A stretch of DNA of 64,000 bases from Vreelandella sulfidaeris (GCA_007182875.1 AP019514.1:2976001-3040000); one strand, 5' to 3'; shown: positions 52,701 through 62,761, counted from the stretch's first letter. A program made the numbers and translations. The notes: generated by a model not told the origin, from the letters alone.

Positions 52701-53548
52701 TCACATCGATAGACGCATCGATAAGTCTATCGCCTTGAGATCCTTGGTCAAAGTACCTAGAGAGATGTAATCGACCCCCGTCCTTGCGATAGTGATCAAG
52801 GTGGCCTCCGTGACGCCTCCTGAGGCCTCAAGTAGCACGCCTCCTGCTGAGATATCGACGGCTGTCCGCATGTCCTCGATACTGAAATTGTCCAGCATGA
52901 TCATGTCGGGCCTCGCCTTAAGCGCTTGCTTGAATTCCTCCAGATTTTCAACTTCCACTTCGATCGGCTTCTCGGGTGCCAGATGCCTTGCTTCATCTAT
53001 CGCCTTAGCGATACCACCACAAGCTGCAATATGATTCTCCTTGATGAGATAGCCGTCATATAGGCCCATACGGTGACTGAGACAACCACCGCAGGTTACC
53101 GCATACTTCTGAGCGAGACGCAGGCCGGGTAAGGTCTTGCGAGTATCTAGTAATTGCACTGACGTTCCTTCGACTAACCGGAAAAATAGCGACTTCGGGT
53201 CGCGGTACCTGAGAGAGCCTGAAGAAAATTGAGCGCACTTCTCTCCCCACTGAGCAGAGATCTGGCATTTCCTGACATGTCACAGAGCGTCTGACCGGCC
53301 GTGACGCAATCACTATCTTTGACCTTCCACTCGATTTCCACTCGGGGATCGATCTGCTTGAAAATCTCGTCGACCCAAGTGGTGCCACAAACAACGGCAT
53401 CTTCCTTCGTGATTATGCTAGCTTCCGCCTCACACATACCGGACACCAGTCGCGCCGTAATATCGCCACTTCCGATGTCTTCTTCAAGTGCAGCAATTGC
53501 GTTCCTCCTCGCTGCTTCGTCGAGCATGTTTTTATCAATCTTATACAT
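52701..53548 (-). CDS. nadC: Nicotinate-nucleotide pyrophosphorylase (carboxylating) paralogue, frameshifted
   Basis: NadC joins quinolinate and PRPP to make nicotinate mononucleotide and CO2. The N-terminal part has [18 protein letters not shown] and [20 protein letters not shown]. After one break near 53178 come [39 protein letters not shown] and the C-terminal ISLGTLTKD. The usual GGGxNHR quinolinate-site loop reads [10 protein letters not shown] here: Asn is Ser and the third Gly is Cys. Joined length is about 282. Start ATG 53548 has GGAGAG upstream. It is the last gene of the phthalate minus-strand unit, 25 bases after the EamA gene, not with nadA/nadB. Confidence 0.9.
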
Positions 53549-53573
53549 ACAAAAACTCTCCCCTTTCCACTTA

Positions 53574-54485
53574 CTATGCAGTTCCAAAATACGCAATTGC
53601 ACCCATTACCATAGTAACGGTGCCTAGCACCACCATCGATTCACCACACCTTCTCCACGCATAATAAATACGGTTATCAGCAATACAAAAAAGGGGAGTC
53701 ATTGAAGCCAATAGAGCAACAACGGAAAGCCTACCGCCCTGAAAAGCCATATAAAGAAACACAGGACCGAGGCTTGGACAGACCTGACATCAAAAACAAA
53801 AACTCACCACGACCACAAACGACAGTATTGACAGGCGCAGAAACGCCACGGATGGTCTTATAAACAATCAGGTAAGATGCCAACAACCCCCAGGAGGATG
53901 TCGTGGTGACCGCGGCTGCAATCACTGCATCTGCTACATGATCAATGCCTATTTTCCTGAATACTACCGACACACCGTAAGACAGCGATGCAGCCAAAGG
54001 GAAGAGTAAATATCATCTTGAAGTGCTAATTGAAGAATGTACACTCAGCCGCCCGCTCTGTGATCCAAGAAAAGCCGTACCCAACAGCACAAACCCGATC
54101 CCCGGCAGCACTGCAAGATCAACATCCTCACCTAGAAAAAGATGGCCAGCACTACGGTAACTAGCGGATGGGTCAATGTGAGTGGAGTAGTGGTATTCGC
54201 ACCTAAGCTTTCCATACCGAGGAAATGGAACAACCGACCAAGCAGGGGGAGCAAAAAATCCGGCCAAGACAGTGTAACGCCACTCCCACCACTCCGTGAG
54301 CTGCCAGCCATCTCTGAGAAGACTCCAGCCTCATAAGAAAACCACGTTAGTGGATAGGGTCACCATAGTGCCGCAAGGGTTGATGAGGAATTGACACCAA
54401 TCTTCACAAGAACAAAAGTGGCGGCGAACATCAGCGAAGACAACAGGGAAAGCAGGACAGGTATTATTTCCGAACTCAACACCAT
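53574..54485 (-). CDS. EamA/DMT-family permease, multiply frameshifted
   Basis: Ten-helix drug/metabolite transporter pieces are SSEIIPVLLSLLSSLMFAAT at the N-terminus from ATG 54485, then LTLTHPLVTVVLAIFFLGED ending the first EamA repeat, AVLPGIGFVLLGTAFLGSQS, and the second repeat LPLAASLSYGVSVVFRKIGI. It ends VLGTVTMVMGAIAYFGTA. Breaks fall near 54360, 54265, 54030, 53785 and 53700. Joined length is about 300, the DMT norm. It sits inside the phthalate unit between the TRAP permease and nadC, and could export or import an aromatic acid or an intermediate; the cargo is unknown. Confidence 0.75.
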
Positions 54486-54598
54486 GACCTCACAACCCTA
54501 AAATACTCATAGAGGCCAAGTTAACGCCGAAGTTTCATGGCATGTAGCTTGGCCTTTATGAGAATAGATTACCACAAACAAGAAACTGTTTTTTTATA

Positions 54599-56511
54599 TC
54601 ATATCATCACCTTATACCGATGAAGCCGCAAATGAGGTGTGGCAATAACCGCCATGGAGACGAGCAACACTGCCAAAGCAACTGCCCACCAGCTCGGGGC
54701 AATGAACAACAGCCCTGCCAGCCCAAAGCCAAACCTCGGACACTTGAGGAGCCGTCCGCGCCAATACCCTTCAACCGCGATACTCAGTAATAGTACGCCG
54801 ATCACCGCAGTAACACAGGTACTGGCGATCTCCGCCCAGCCACCGACCATCAGCAGTCCATCACCATACATGAAGGCAAAGGGCACGATGAAAGCCGTAA
54901 TGGCTAACCTCACGGCCCCGGTAGCAATCTCTAGGGGCTTGGCATCTGCAATGGCCGAAGCGGCGAAGGCGGCTACCGCCACCGGGGGTGTCATGGCCGA
55001 GAGCACAGCGAAGTAGAGGATGAACATATTGGTCTGGAGGACGCTAAAGTCCAGTCCCAGCAAGGTGGGACCCACCAGCACGGCCGCCAGGATGAAGGCA
55101 GAGGGAGTCGGCATGCCCATGCCCAAGATAATCGCCAGTATGGCGGAGATGATCAGTGCTAGGAAAGCAACATCGCCAGCCAGCAAGTACACGAGATCGG
55201 CGAACTTACCGCCCAGGCCCGTCATGGAGATTCCCCGATTACCAGCCCCGCCGCCGCACAAGCCGCCACAACTGAGACCATACGCAGTGTGGTGACGGCC
55301 AAGGCATCCCAGATAGCCTTTGGCCCCATCCGAGTCGAACTACGGACCGCCGAGACGATCAACACCACCGCAGTGGCAAGCGCCGCGACAAAGGTCGGGG
55401 AATACCCCATTAACAGAGCCGCCGACAACGCGACCAACGGGAGGATGAACAGGCCGCCGTTCTTGAGAGTCCCTTTCAAAGGTGGAGTTTCCTCCTTGGA
55501 CAACCCTCTCAGGCCCAGTTTCTGGGAGCGCAGATGCACCTGCGCGTATACGCACATGAAATAGAGCATCGCAGGAATAATACCGGCAACGGCGATATCG
55601 CGATACTCAATGCCCGTATACTCCGCCATGATGAAAGCTGCAGATCCCATAACCGGGGGCAACAGACTTCCACCGGTGGAAGCGGCCACTTCTACACTAC
55701 CCGATAGTGGCTTGCTATACCCGAGGCGCTGCATGATCGGGATAGTAACGGATCCCGTCGTGACGACGTCGGAGGTTGGGCTCCCCGACATGGTACCGTA
55801 AAGTGCCGAGGAAATGACGGCGATCTTAGCCGGCCCCCGGTTCTACGGCCAGCAACCGCGGAGGCCAGATTATAGAAGAACTCGGCACCGCCCGCCTTGG
55901 ACAGGAAGGTTCCGAACATCACGAACAGGAAGGCATAGGTCGCCGCGACGCGAAGCGGCACCCGAACAGGCCGTCCGAAGTGAACATCATGATATCGAGA
56001 AAGTGATTATAACTGACCTCTCGGAAACCAAGTGCTCCCGGTAAGCCGTGCCCCCAAAGGTTATAGACGACAAAGACCAGCACGACGCTGGTCAGGCCAA
56101 AGCCGACCGTGCGACGTGTTGCCTCGATGGTCAGTGCTAGGAGCACACTGGCCGCTAGTAAGTCAACTGTCTCCAATGGGAACAGCAAGGTGATGCGCTG
56201 AGTGATCCGGTGGCTTTCCGCAAAAAAAATAGAGTCCAACAACGAGACTCGCCACGACAAGGCACCAGTCGAACACGCTGGGGCGGTCCTGACGCCCTTG
56301 GGCCCAGCGGTCACGTTAAGGAACAGTAGGGGCCAGCATAGCGGAAAGGAAAACGACCATCATGGCATACAGATCTACATATACGATTGTCGTCGTATAA
56401 ATGACTGCCAGCGCCACGAGGGCAGCGCATCCATGCACTACCATCCCCAGCCTGCCCGTGAGGGGTTCGCCTGGCGCCGGTTCCCGTTACCATCGAGAAA
56501 AAGTGATTCAT
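54599..56511 (-). CDS. TRAP transporter fused permease (DctQM type), TAXI-associated, frameshifted
   Basis: Fused 4TM plus 12TM permease of a TAXI-type TRAP system. Recognisable segments are VDLLAASVLLALTIEATRRT with VGFGLTSVVLVFVVYNLWGH, PLRVAATYAFLFVMFGTFLS, ISSALYGTMSGSPTSDVVTT, STGGSLLPPVMGSAAFIMAE, and ILGMGMPTPSAFILAAVLVG. The G-S-x-x-A/G-D and GMGMPT signatures mark the two substrate-binding loops. Breaks fall near 56450, 56320, 55965, 55850 and 55235. Joined length is about 640. With the adjoining TAXI protein it imports an organic acid by cation symport, most likely phthalate given the neighbours, replacing the MFS carrier (Pht1/OphD) of known pht clusters. Confidence 0.87.
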
Positions 56512-56546
56512 AGACCAACCTCTCAGTAGCGATACTCTTTCCACAA

Positions 56547-57541
56547 TTAGCGAAGGCCGACTTCCTTAAGGTAACGCTCGGCGCCATCGTGATAGGGCAC
56601 AACGTCTACATCCGCCATGACTTCCGGTGTCAGGCTCTCCATGGCCGGATGAACGTTGGCGATCTTGTCATAGTTTTCGTAAAGCGCCTTGGTCAGGTTA
56701 TAGGCCATTTCCTCATCCATATCGCTCCGCACGGCCAAGGCAGTGCTGACCGACACGGTTTGTGTTTCTTCCGGCGCCCAATCGTAGGCTCCCCCAGGAA
56801 TTGTGAAGGCGCTGGTTCCCGTCTTCTCGAGACTTCCTGTATGGTGTCCTCGGACAAGGGCAAAAGCTTCACATCGACACTCGAGGCCGCCTGCATGATC
56901 GAACTCTGTCCCACGAATAGACTGTTCAGGAGCATGTCGATGCGCCGGTCCTGAAGCAGGCCCGACTGCTCACTGGAAGCGGCATAGATGATATCGCCTC
57001 CCCAGCTTTTGAGTTCATCGGGTCCCGCACCGATGGCCTCTAACATGGTTTCCGCCACATTCGATGCGATATTACCGCGCTTGTTGATGGCAATGGTGAT
57101 CGGTGGCTTGACCTCGGCGATATCCTCAAAACTGGAGATACCATGCTTTTCGGCAAACTCTTTCCTCATAACAGCCTGCATCGGCGCCCAGGTGTAGAGA
57201 TAGGCAAGCACCCTAATATCGTCATTGACAGGCTCGCGAAAGGGCTGCCCCATCGCGAGCCAGCTGCAGCACGGCGTCCTCAACCATACCCAGGCTAGCA
57301 TCACCGCGCTGCAGGACTGCCACATTGGCAATACCGCCCCCGAAGTCTGATAGGTCACAGTCGAGCCGGGATATTCAGCTTTCACGGCACTGTCCAGGCC
57401 GGCGCCCAGCAATGACCACAGTCCTCCTGGCGAGGCACCGGCAACGGTGAGTTTGTATTCTTGGGCCGATGCGACATTCATCATCAGCCCAGGAACGACA
57501 AGGGCCATGGCCATCACGGACTTCTTGATTGAGATTTTCAT
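56547..57541 (-). CDS. TAXI-family TRAP transporter solute-binding protein, frameshifted
   Basis: Periplasmic binding protein. The signal peptide (MKISIKKSVMAMALVVPGLM then MNVASAQE) is followed by the TAXI opening YKLTVAGASPGGLWSLLGAG. The PPITIAINKRGNIASNVAET segment, FVGQSSIMQAASSVDVKLLP and the C-terminal ALYENYDKIANVHPAMESLT complete the family pattern. Breaks fall near 57350, 57245 and 56830. Joined length is about 330, normal for TAXI proteins. It lies 35 bases upstream of its permease. The family usually binds glutamate or aromatic/C4-type acids; phthalate is inferred from the operon. Confidence 0.88.
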
Positions 57542-57694
57542 TTATTCACCTCTTATACTTATGACGTCATTGGTACTACGGAGTTTGGTTTGTTGTTGTA
57601 AAGGTATCGCTGTGCAACGGATAGAATCACCCTTTCAGGGACAGTCAGATCTTGAAGCTTTCCAGCGTGGCGGGATGGAACAGCTCCTCCGGCT

Positions 57695-58639
57695 TCAATA
57701 GCCGCCGGGACAGCCCTCCGCATGGTGTTGCTCGAGAAACCGCTCCAGCGTGTGCCGGTTAGGAGCAAAGCCATAGGACCAAAAATCCTCTCCCATCAGG
57801 CGTCGGGCTGCCTGGAGCTGGTCCTCGACGAACGGCAGGGTTACCTTAGTTGCTGAGGTGTCACTAAGCTTCGCCAATGCCTTGACCTTGGATTGCTCGA
57901 AAGCCTTGTAGACGGAGAATGGCAGCCAGGGATGGCGCTCTACAAGCGTCTTGCGAATGCCCAGCAGATGCATAATGGGGAAGATGCCCGTTCGGCGATA
58001 CCAGTCCGAGGCTGCGCGTTGAGGATCACGGTAGAGGTAGCCCACCTGGGGATGCCCCTGCATAAAACAAGATGGAGCTCGCGGCCCCACTACCGCATCC
58101 AGCTCACCAGAAGCCAGCATACCGGAGAGAGTTTCCCCTTCCGGAATGTTCTCCACGCGGACTCCGTCGGGAAGATCGAGGTTGATCTTCTCGACCCGAC
58201 CCGGCTCCTCGTAACCACCACGCATCCAGGTCACATCACGAGGCTGGAGGTCATGATCCTCCTCGAGGAACAAACGGGCCCAGACATTAGCGGTCAACTG
58301 ATATTCGGGAACGCCAATGCGTTTGCCCCGCAGGTCGGCCGGCGATTCGATACCGCGATCGGTCCGAATGTAGATGGAGGTATGCCGAAAGGCGCGTGAG
58401 GGGAAGACGGGTACCCCGATATAGGGGCAATTGCCCGCTGCCGTCTTTACGGTATAACTGCTCAGCGAGAGCTCGGTGATGTCAAAGTCGGCATGACGGA
58501 AGGCACGAAAGAAGATTTCCTCCGGGTCATGCAGCATGAATACCGGATCTACCCCATCGATCTGCACTTCCCCATCGATCAATGGCCTTACGCGGTCGTA
58601 ATTGCCGACGGCAACCGAAAGTTCAAGCTTGTTCATCAT
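57695..58639 (-). CDS. pht5: 4,5-dihydroxyphthalate decarboxylase
   Basis: An intact 314-residue protein with the periplasmic-binding-like fold typical of Pht5/OphC, but without a signal peptide, so cytoplasmic. Recognisable segments are LSVAVGNYDRVRPLIDGEVQ, EEIFFRAFRHADFDITELSL, IGVPVFPSRAFRHTSIYIRT, GKRIGVPEYQLTANVWARLF and GELDAVVGPRAPSCFMQGHP. The SRAFRH stretch and multiple His residues are expected in the active site. It removes the 2-carboxylate of 4,5-dihydroxyphthalate, giving protocatechuate. It is the most diagnostic gene of the cluster, located directly after the oxygenase. No frameshift is needed. Confidence 0.92.
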   Translation of the reverse strand: MMNKLELSVAVGNYDRVRPLIDGEVQIDGVDPVFMLHDPEEIFFRAFRHADFDITELSLSSYTVKTAAGNCPYIGVPVFPSRAFRHTSIYIRTDRGIESPADLRGKRIGVPEYQLTANVWARLFLEEDHDLQPRDVTWMRGGYEEPGRVEKINLDLPDGVRVENIPEGETLSGMLASGELDAVVGPRAPSCFMQGHPQVGYLYRDPQRAASDWYRRTGIFPIMHLLGIRKTLVERHPWLPFSVYKAFEQSKVKALAKLSDTSATKVTLPFVEDQLQAARRLMGEDFWSYGFAPNRHTLERFLEQHHAEGCPGGY

Positions 58640-58715
58640 GGTTCCTGCTTTGTTATTTGTGAGTCACGATGTTTAGCAACATAAGAGGCTTGCTCACGGG
58701 CTCAACGTACCGATC

Positions 58716-60030
58716 TTAATTGTTGGCATGGTGCTGCTTGTCGGCATACAGCTCCGCCTCTTCAGGGGCGGTACCCAGTTGACGCCAATCCTCTTCCTTG
58801 GGGACGATGCCCTGGAAAGACTTGAGCTTATAATGCGGAATCCGCGGCTCCTCGGTGCCAATGGCTGGTCCTCCTTGCTGCATGGTCTTGGCGGCCTGCA
58901 CCATCTGGCGACGGAACTCGACGATCGCCAAGTCGCTCGCACCGAGACGATCATGGGTTCGATCGGCAATCGGGCCCATCGTTTCCCACATCGCGATATC
59001 CTGATTGGGGATGCCCTTGATACCGGTGAAGCTGGTACCGAGTTGCATGATGCGACGATCCTGCCAGTAGTTGTTTTCACGGGTACGGAATTTACCGTAG
59101 TGCGTGTCCACATCGATCCCGATCTGCGTGCCGAGGAACTTGCGCCAGGACTCGGTATCAGGCGTAGTGCTCGCGTCGCCCCAGGCGATGAAGTGGAACG
59201 CCGTATGGGTGTCATCGATTGGCACATGCAGGATCGCGATATCATAGAGATTGTTCGGTGGGATCTGTACTGTATAGGGCGCGATGAACAGTGTGGTACG
59301 CACGTAATCATGCGTCTTGGCGTCCTTGATAGGACGACGGATAGCGGCATAGCGGAAACCGAACGGGGTCGGCTGCACTTGCAGACGCGGCGCCTTGTCT
59401 GTGGACGGGCGCAGCCAAAAGCTTTGTCGGTGGCCTCGGCGCCATCCTTGCGGGCCGGCACCATGTCGGTGGAATGCAGGCTCGAGGAGTGGGCCGAGTC
59501 GATGGCTCCCTCTAGGATTTGGGCCCAGTTGCAATCGACGATCACCTTGGAGATAGACACCTTAGTTTCCGGAGTCGGTTGGAAAACGGGCGGAATGAAC
59601 TCCGGCTGCTCCTCGGGCGGCCCCATGTAGACCAGACAAAACCGGCCGACTCATGGGTGGGGTATGCCTTGTGCTTTACCTTCTCGGTCATCTTTGATTC
59701 TGGTGGCTCGGAAGCCATCTCCAGAACATTGCCCTCGACATCCATCTTCCAACCATGGTACAGGCAGCGCAGTCCACACTCCTCGTTACGACCCAGCACT
59801 AGCGATGCGCGCCGATGCGGGCACATCTCGTCCAGCACCCCCACGCGCCCTTCGGTATCGCGAAAGGCCACCAGATCCTCACCGAGCAGTCGAACCCGCA
59901 CCGGATCACCATCTGGCTCCTCGATCTCTTCTGAAAGGCATGCGGGCAGCCAGTGGCGGCGCATGATCTCACCCATGGGGGCATCGCCCTCGACACGACA
60001 CAGCAGTTCGTTATCTTCTTGCGTCAACAT
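58716..60030 (-). CDS. pht3: Phthalate 4,5-dioxygenase, Rieske oxygenase component, frameshifted
   Basis: Alpha-only Rieske oxygenase. The N-terminal Rieske cluster is CPHRRASLVLGRNEECGLRC running into LYHGW, i.e. C-x-H and C-x2-H. The mononuclear iron site is in the helix EGAIDSAHSSSLHSTD with two His, and the third ligand Asp is expected in the C-terminal half. Breaks lie near 59635 and 59412. Joined length is about 438, matching phthalate dioxygenase. Start ATG 60030 reads MLTQEDNELLCRVEGDAPMG and follows the operator at 60103. It adds O2 across positions 4 and 5 of phthalate using electrons from the reductase at 49095, which lies in the opposite unit. Confidence 0.9.
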
Positions 60031-60102
60031 AAGCACGGTCTCCGTTACAAGAATAGTTAGCTTCACGAGGAGGCCTCGTCGATAAGTAGGCCTCGCCGAT
60101 AT

Positions 60103-60118
60103 AGTTAGATACCTAACT
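60103..60118 (-). promoter_or_regulatory. Operator of the minus-strand phthalate unit
   Basis: AGTTAGATACCTAACT is a perfect 16-bp palindrome 73 bases before the oxygenase start. It shares the TTAGATA core and TAA half with the sites at 49044 and 60950. A minus-strand TTGACA near 60149-60154 may be the -35 box. Confidence 0.75.
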
Positions 60119-60284
60119 TACATCTCTAACCTTAAGGAATCGAGCGGCCATGTCAAATAGACCAAAGTCGCACCCAGTGTGTTGGGCACCGTAACGCTGA
60201 CGTGATCCGCCTCCAGCCAGCCGCACCATTGCTAGCCTTGGCGGACCCTCGATACGTAGGAGCCTGATATGAAGCGTAGACCGG

Positions 60285-60660
60285 TGGCCAGAGCGGCCAT
60301 TTCGAGCGTGGTGGAGCGAGCCACGGGAGAGCCATTAGGATGCAGGCATGATCGGGAAGTGATAGAGGAGCCACTAATCGATGAGTTCTACGAACTGCAG
60401 GCGCGCATCGCCACCTTGGGGATGGAGCTGGCCCGTACCCGCGGCCAGGGAGGACGGGGCGGCCATCGAGTCGGCACCGGCCTTCCAGAAGATGCTCACC
60501 ATGCTCGGCTGCGCAGCGCCCTTTGAGGTCCCCGTACTACTCCTGGGCGAGATAGGTACTGGCAAGGAGAACCTGGCCCAAAGCCTGCATGACCAGAGCC
60601 ACCGTACTGAGGGCCGCTTCGTCGCCGCGGAGCGCTCTGGACGGTCTAGCCACCTGACGT
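60285..60660 (+). pseudogene. Sigma-54-dependent activator relic (XylR/DmpR-like)
   Basis: Scattered frames give RATGEPLGCRHDREVIEEPL and IDEFYELQARIATLGMELAR, the linker after a V4R/XylR-N sensor. They then give SAPAFQKMLTMLGCAAPFEV and PVLLLGEIGTGKENLAQSLH, the start of the AAA+ domain with Walker A (GETGTGKE in family members, here GEIGTGKE). The sequence is lost after HRTEGRFVAA, before the GAFTGA loop, and the sensor domain is missing. It is therefore a dead regulator. Such activators control aromatic pathways, so it may once have governed this island. Confidence 0.75.
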
Positions 60661-60778
60661 CCGAGAAAAGGATGTCAAAAGATACCGTTCGTTATCTGGC
60701 GATCACCGCCAAGAACTGCCCCGTAGTCTGCGGTGGCGACACGATATACTCAATGTAAGCCCTGCCCTTTTTCGCAGG

Positions 60779-60801
60779 CCCCATAGCGATTTGCTATGGG
60801 G
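60779..60801. repeat. Hairpin after the regulator relic
   Basis: CCCCATAGC and GCTATGGGG are perfect 9-bp arms around GATTT, located where a downstream terminator of the relic would be; no T run follows. Confidence 0.55.
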
Positions 60802-60915
60802 GTACCTATGTTGCTACGGGATAGACGACAATATCAAATTCGGCTTTTGAACAAAGCCTTGGGGCATCACAATCTGCGAGAGATTCCCGCCAGGACAAAT
60901 ACTACTTTAATATGT

Positions 60916-60968
60916 TTGACAAAACCTCGCAGTGTATATACCGATCTCTAAGTTAGATAATTAAACTT
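60916..60968 (+). promoter_or_regulatory. Promoter and third TTAGATA operator
   Basis: TTGACA at 60916-60921 with TATATA at 60935-60940 (spacing short) is followed by AAGTTAGATAATTAAACTT (60950-60968), an imperfect palindrome with AAGTT/AACTT ends. It shares TTAGATA with the other two operators. It lies upstream of the GntR relic and the secreted hydrolase. Confidence 0.6.
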
Positions 60969-61066
60969 TACCTTCTGCTTATCCGTATCGTTTTGTAGAT
61001 TTTTTAACTGGCAGCACCTCAGACCTTCGATCGGCGAGGTTCTGCGGTTTCCCGAGATGCCCCTTC

Positions 61067-61195
61067 ATGTCAGGGAAGGAACACCGAACTATCTTCGAGA
61101 CGATGGTGGCCGGCATGGCCGTAGAAGCCGCGGCATTAATGCGCACTCATGTCGTTGAGGCATCTAAGCGCATGCGGCTCAACAGCCCTGTCTGA
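61067..61195 (+). pseudogene. GntR/FadR-type regulator C-terminal relic
   Basis: A 42-residue frame (MSGKEHRTIFETMVAGMAVE then AAALMRTHVVEASKRMRLNS) matches the last helices of the FCD domain of GntR regulators, whose consensus is EHRAI...AI...D...A...M..H. The DNA-binding domain and most of the FCD domain are absent. It may be a leftover of an older regulator of the neighbouring hydrolase. Confidence 0.6.
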
Positions 61196-61234
61196 CGGGG
61201 CAACGAAGCGAGAACACAACGAAGGTAGTACACT

Positions 61235-62761
61235 ATGAAAGTTGTTCAAAGGCATCTTCATAAGAAAGGGCTGCGGATGCGGAAAAGTAGACTGCGGACG
61301 TGCTGCTCCGCTGGAGCGCTTGGAGCGTCGGTGTTCGCCGCCGCGATACTCGGAGGCGTTGCGGCATCGGGTTCGGCATTGGCCCAGATCACGAAACAGC
61401 CAGAAGTGACGAATAATGAGGGAGCCGGGTACAAGGAGCAACAGGACGAACTTCCGGCGGGACGAGATATCTGATCCGCGTCCCGACCGAATGGAACGGA
61501 AAGCTGATCCGCGACCTTGACTATGCTGCGAGAGAGGACAGCCCAGGATGGTCCGATCGCTTCAGCGCCTTGCTGAACAGGGGCTATGCCCTGGCAGGCA
61601 GCGCACGCCACCCACTCCGGGATTGGCAGTACGACCCAGCACGGGAGGTCGCCAATCTCGATCTTGTTCTCGATCGCTTCGAGAAAACCTATGAAGGGCC
61701 TGAACACATCATTCAGTTCGGCTGCTCCGGTGCCGGACATACGGCGCTGGCCGTGGCCGAAGATTTCTCTGATCGCGTTGATGGAGCCGTTGCCCTATCC
61801 GCGCATACGCCCGTGTGACTGATGAACACCTTCCTCGACGGCTGGTTCGTCCTGCAGACGCTCCTCGCCGAGTACTATGAGAAAGCCGGACATGGCCCGG
61901 CGCCCAACTTGGCGATCACTAACCTTCCGCCCGATATTAGTGCCGGTGCCGATGCGAACGAAATCGGTGGGACGCTTCCGGAGGAATGGCAGAAGGCATT
62001 CAAGGCTGCACAAAAATTGCCGGATGGGCGTGCCCGTATGGCACTGGCATTTGCGCTGGGAGAATGGCCAGTTTGGACGGCTGGCGGTGACGAACAGCAT
62101 CCGTATCTAGAAGACCCGAAGGCGCTGCAAGAGGCGATGTACAACACGCTGCTGCTCATATCGTGGAGCCCTGGTGGCGCTGCCCGGACGATGTTCGAGA
62201 ATTCCGCGCAGGGTCAACAATTGTCTTGGAACGAGAATATCGATTATGCGGCGTATTTCGAGAACGTAAACCCTGCCGTCAAGAATGCCGTCGAGGTGCT
62301 CTATCAAGTGGCGGGGTTGGGACCTCAGGCGGATATTCAAAGGATCAACGAGGCGTCCGGCGTCCTAGCGTCTACTCATGCGCTCGAATATTGGGGCGCT
62401 GCCGGCCGCAACGTCGTAGGAGATCCTGAGATTCCTGTGTTTCGATTGCATGGGCTTGGCGATCACCAGATCCCCTACACGCTCATGCCCGGTTATGAGG
62501 ATCTGGCAGCCAAAAACGGAAAAGAGGACTTGCTTCGTACAGCATTGCACTGGATAGGCCATCAATCCCGCCGAAAGTACCTTGGCGGTCGGAGTTATGA
62601 ACCAACGGTTTGATACCGGGGAATGGCCAAGTACGGAACCGCAAGATCTCAACGAGATGGCGTCCTCCTTGGATATCGAAGGAACGGCACACTTCATGCC
62701 CGTGGGCGATTATGACATAGCGTATTTCAATCGAGGCTGGGTCCCCGGCAAAGAAGAGTAG
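61235..62761 (+). CDS. Secreted alpha/beta hydrolase, broken by an in-frame stop and frameshifts
   Basis: The N-terminus is basic with a twin-Arg-poor signal (AGALGASVFAAAILGGVAAS then GSALAQ). The nucleophile elbow lies in HIIQFGCSGAGHTALAVAED, giving G-x-S-G-A-G with the Ser. Later segments are FLDGWFVLQTLLAEYYEKAG and IPVFRLHGLGDHQIPYTLMP, where the D is a candidate catalytic Asp. The restored C-terminus INPAESTLAVGVMNQRFDTG runs to GWVPGKEE. Breaks fall near 61470 and 62565. A TGA at 61816-61818 lies in frame between SAHTPV and LMNTFLDG, and a single T-to-G change gives Gly. Joined length is about 505. Substrate unknown; an ester of an aromatic acid is a guess from context. Confidence 0.6.

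Noticed and set aside
58728..59630. 300-codon plus-strand frame opposite the Rieske oxygenase
   Set aside because: It is the antisense of a gene with Rieske and iron-site motifs, and no known domain is visible in it.
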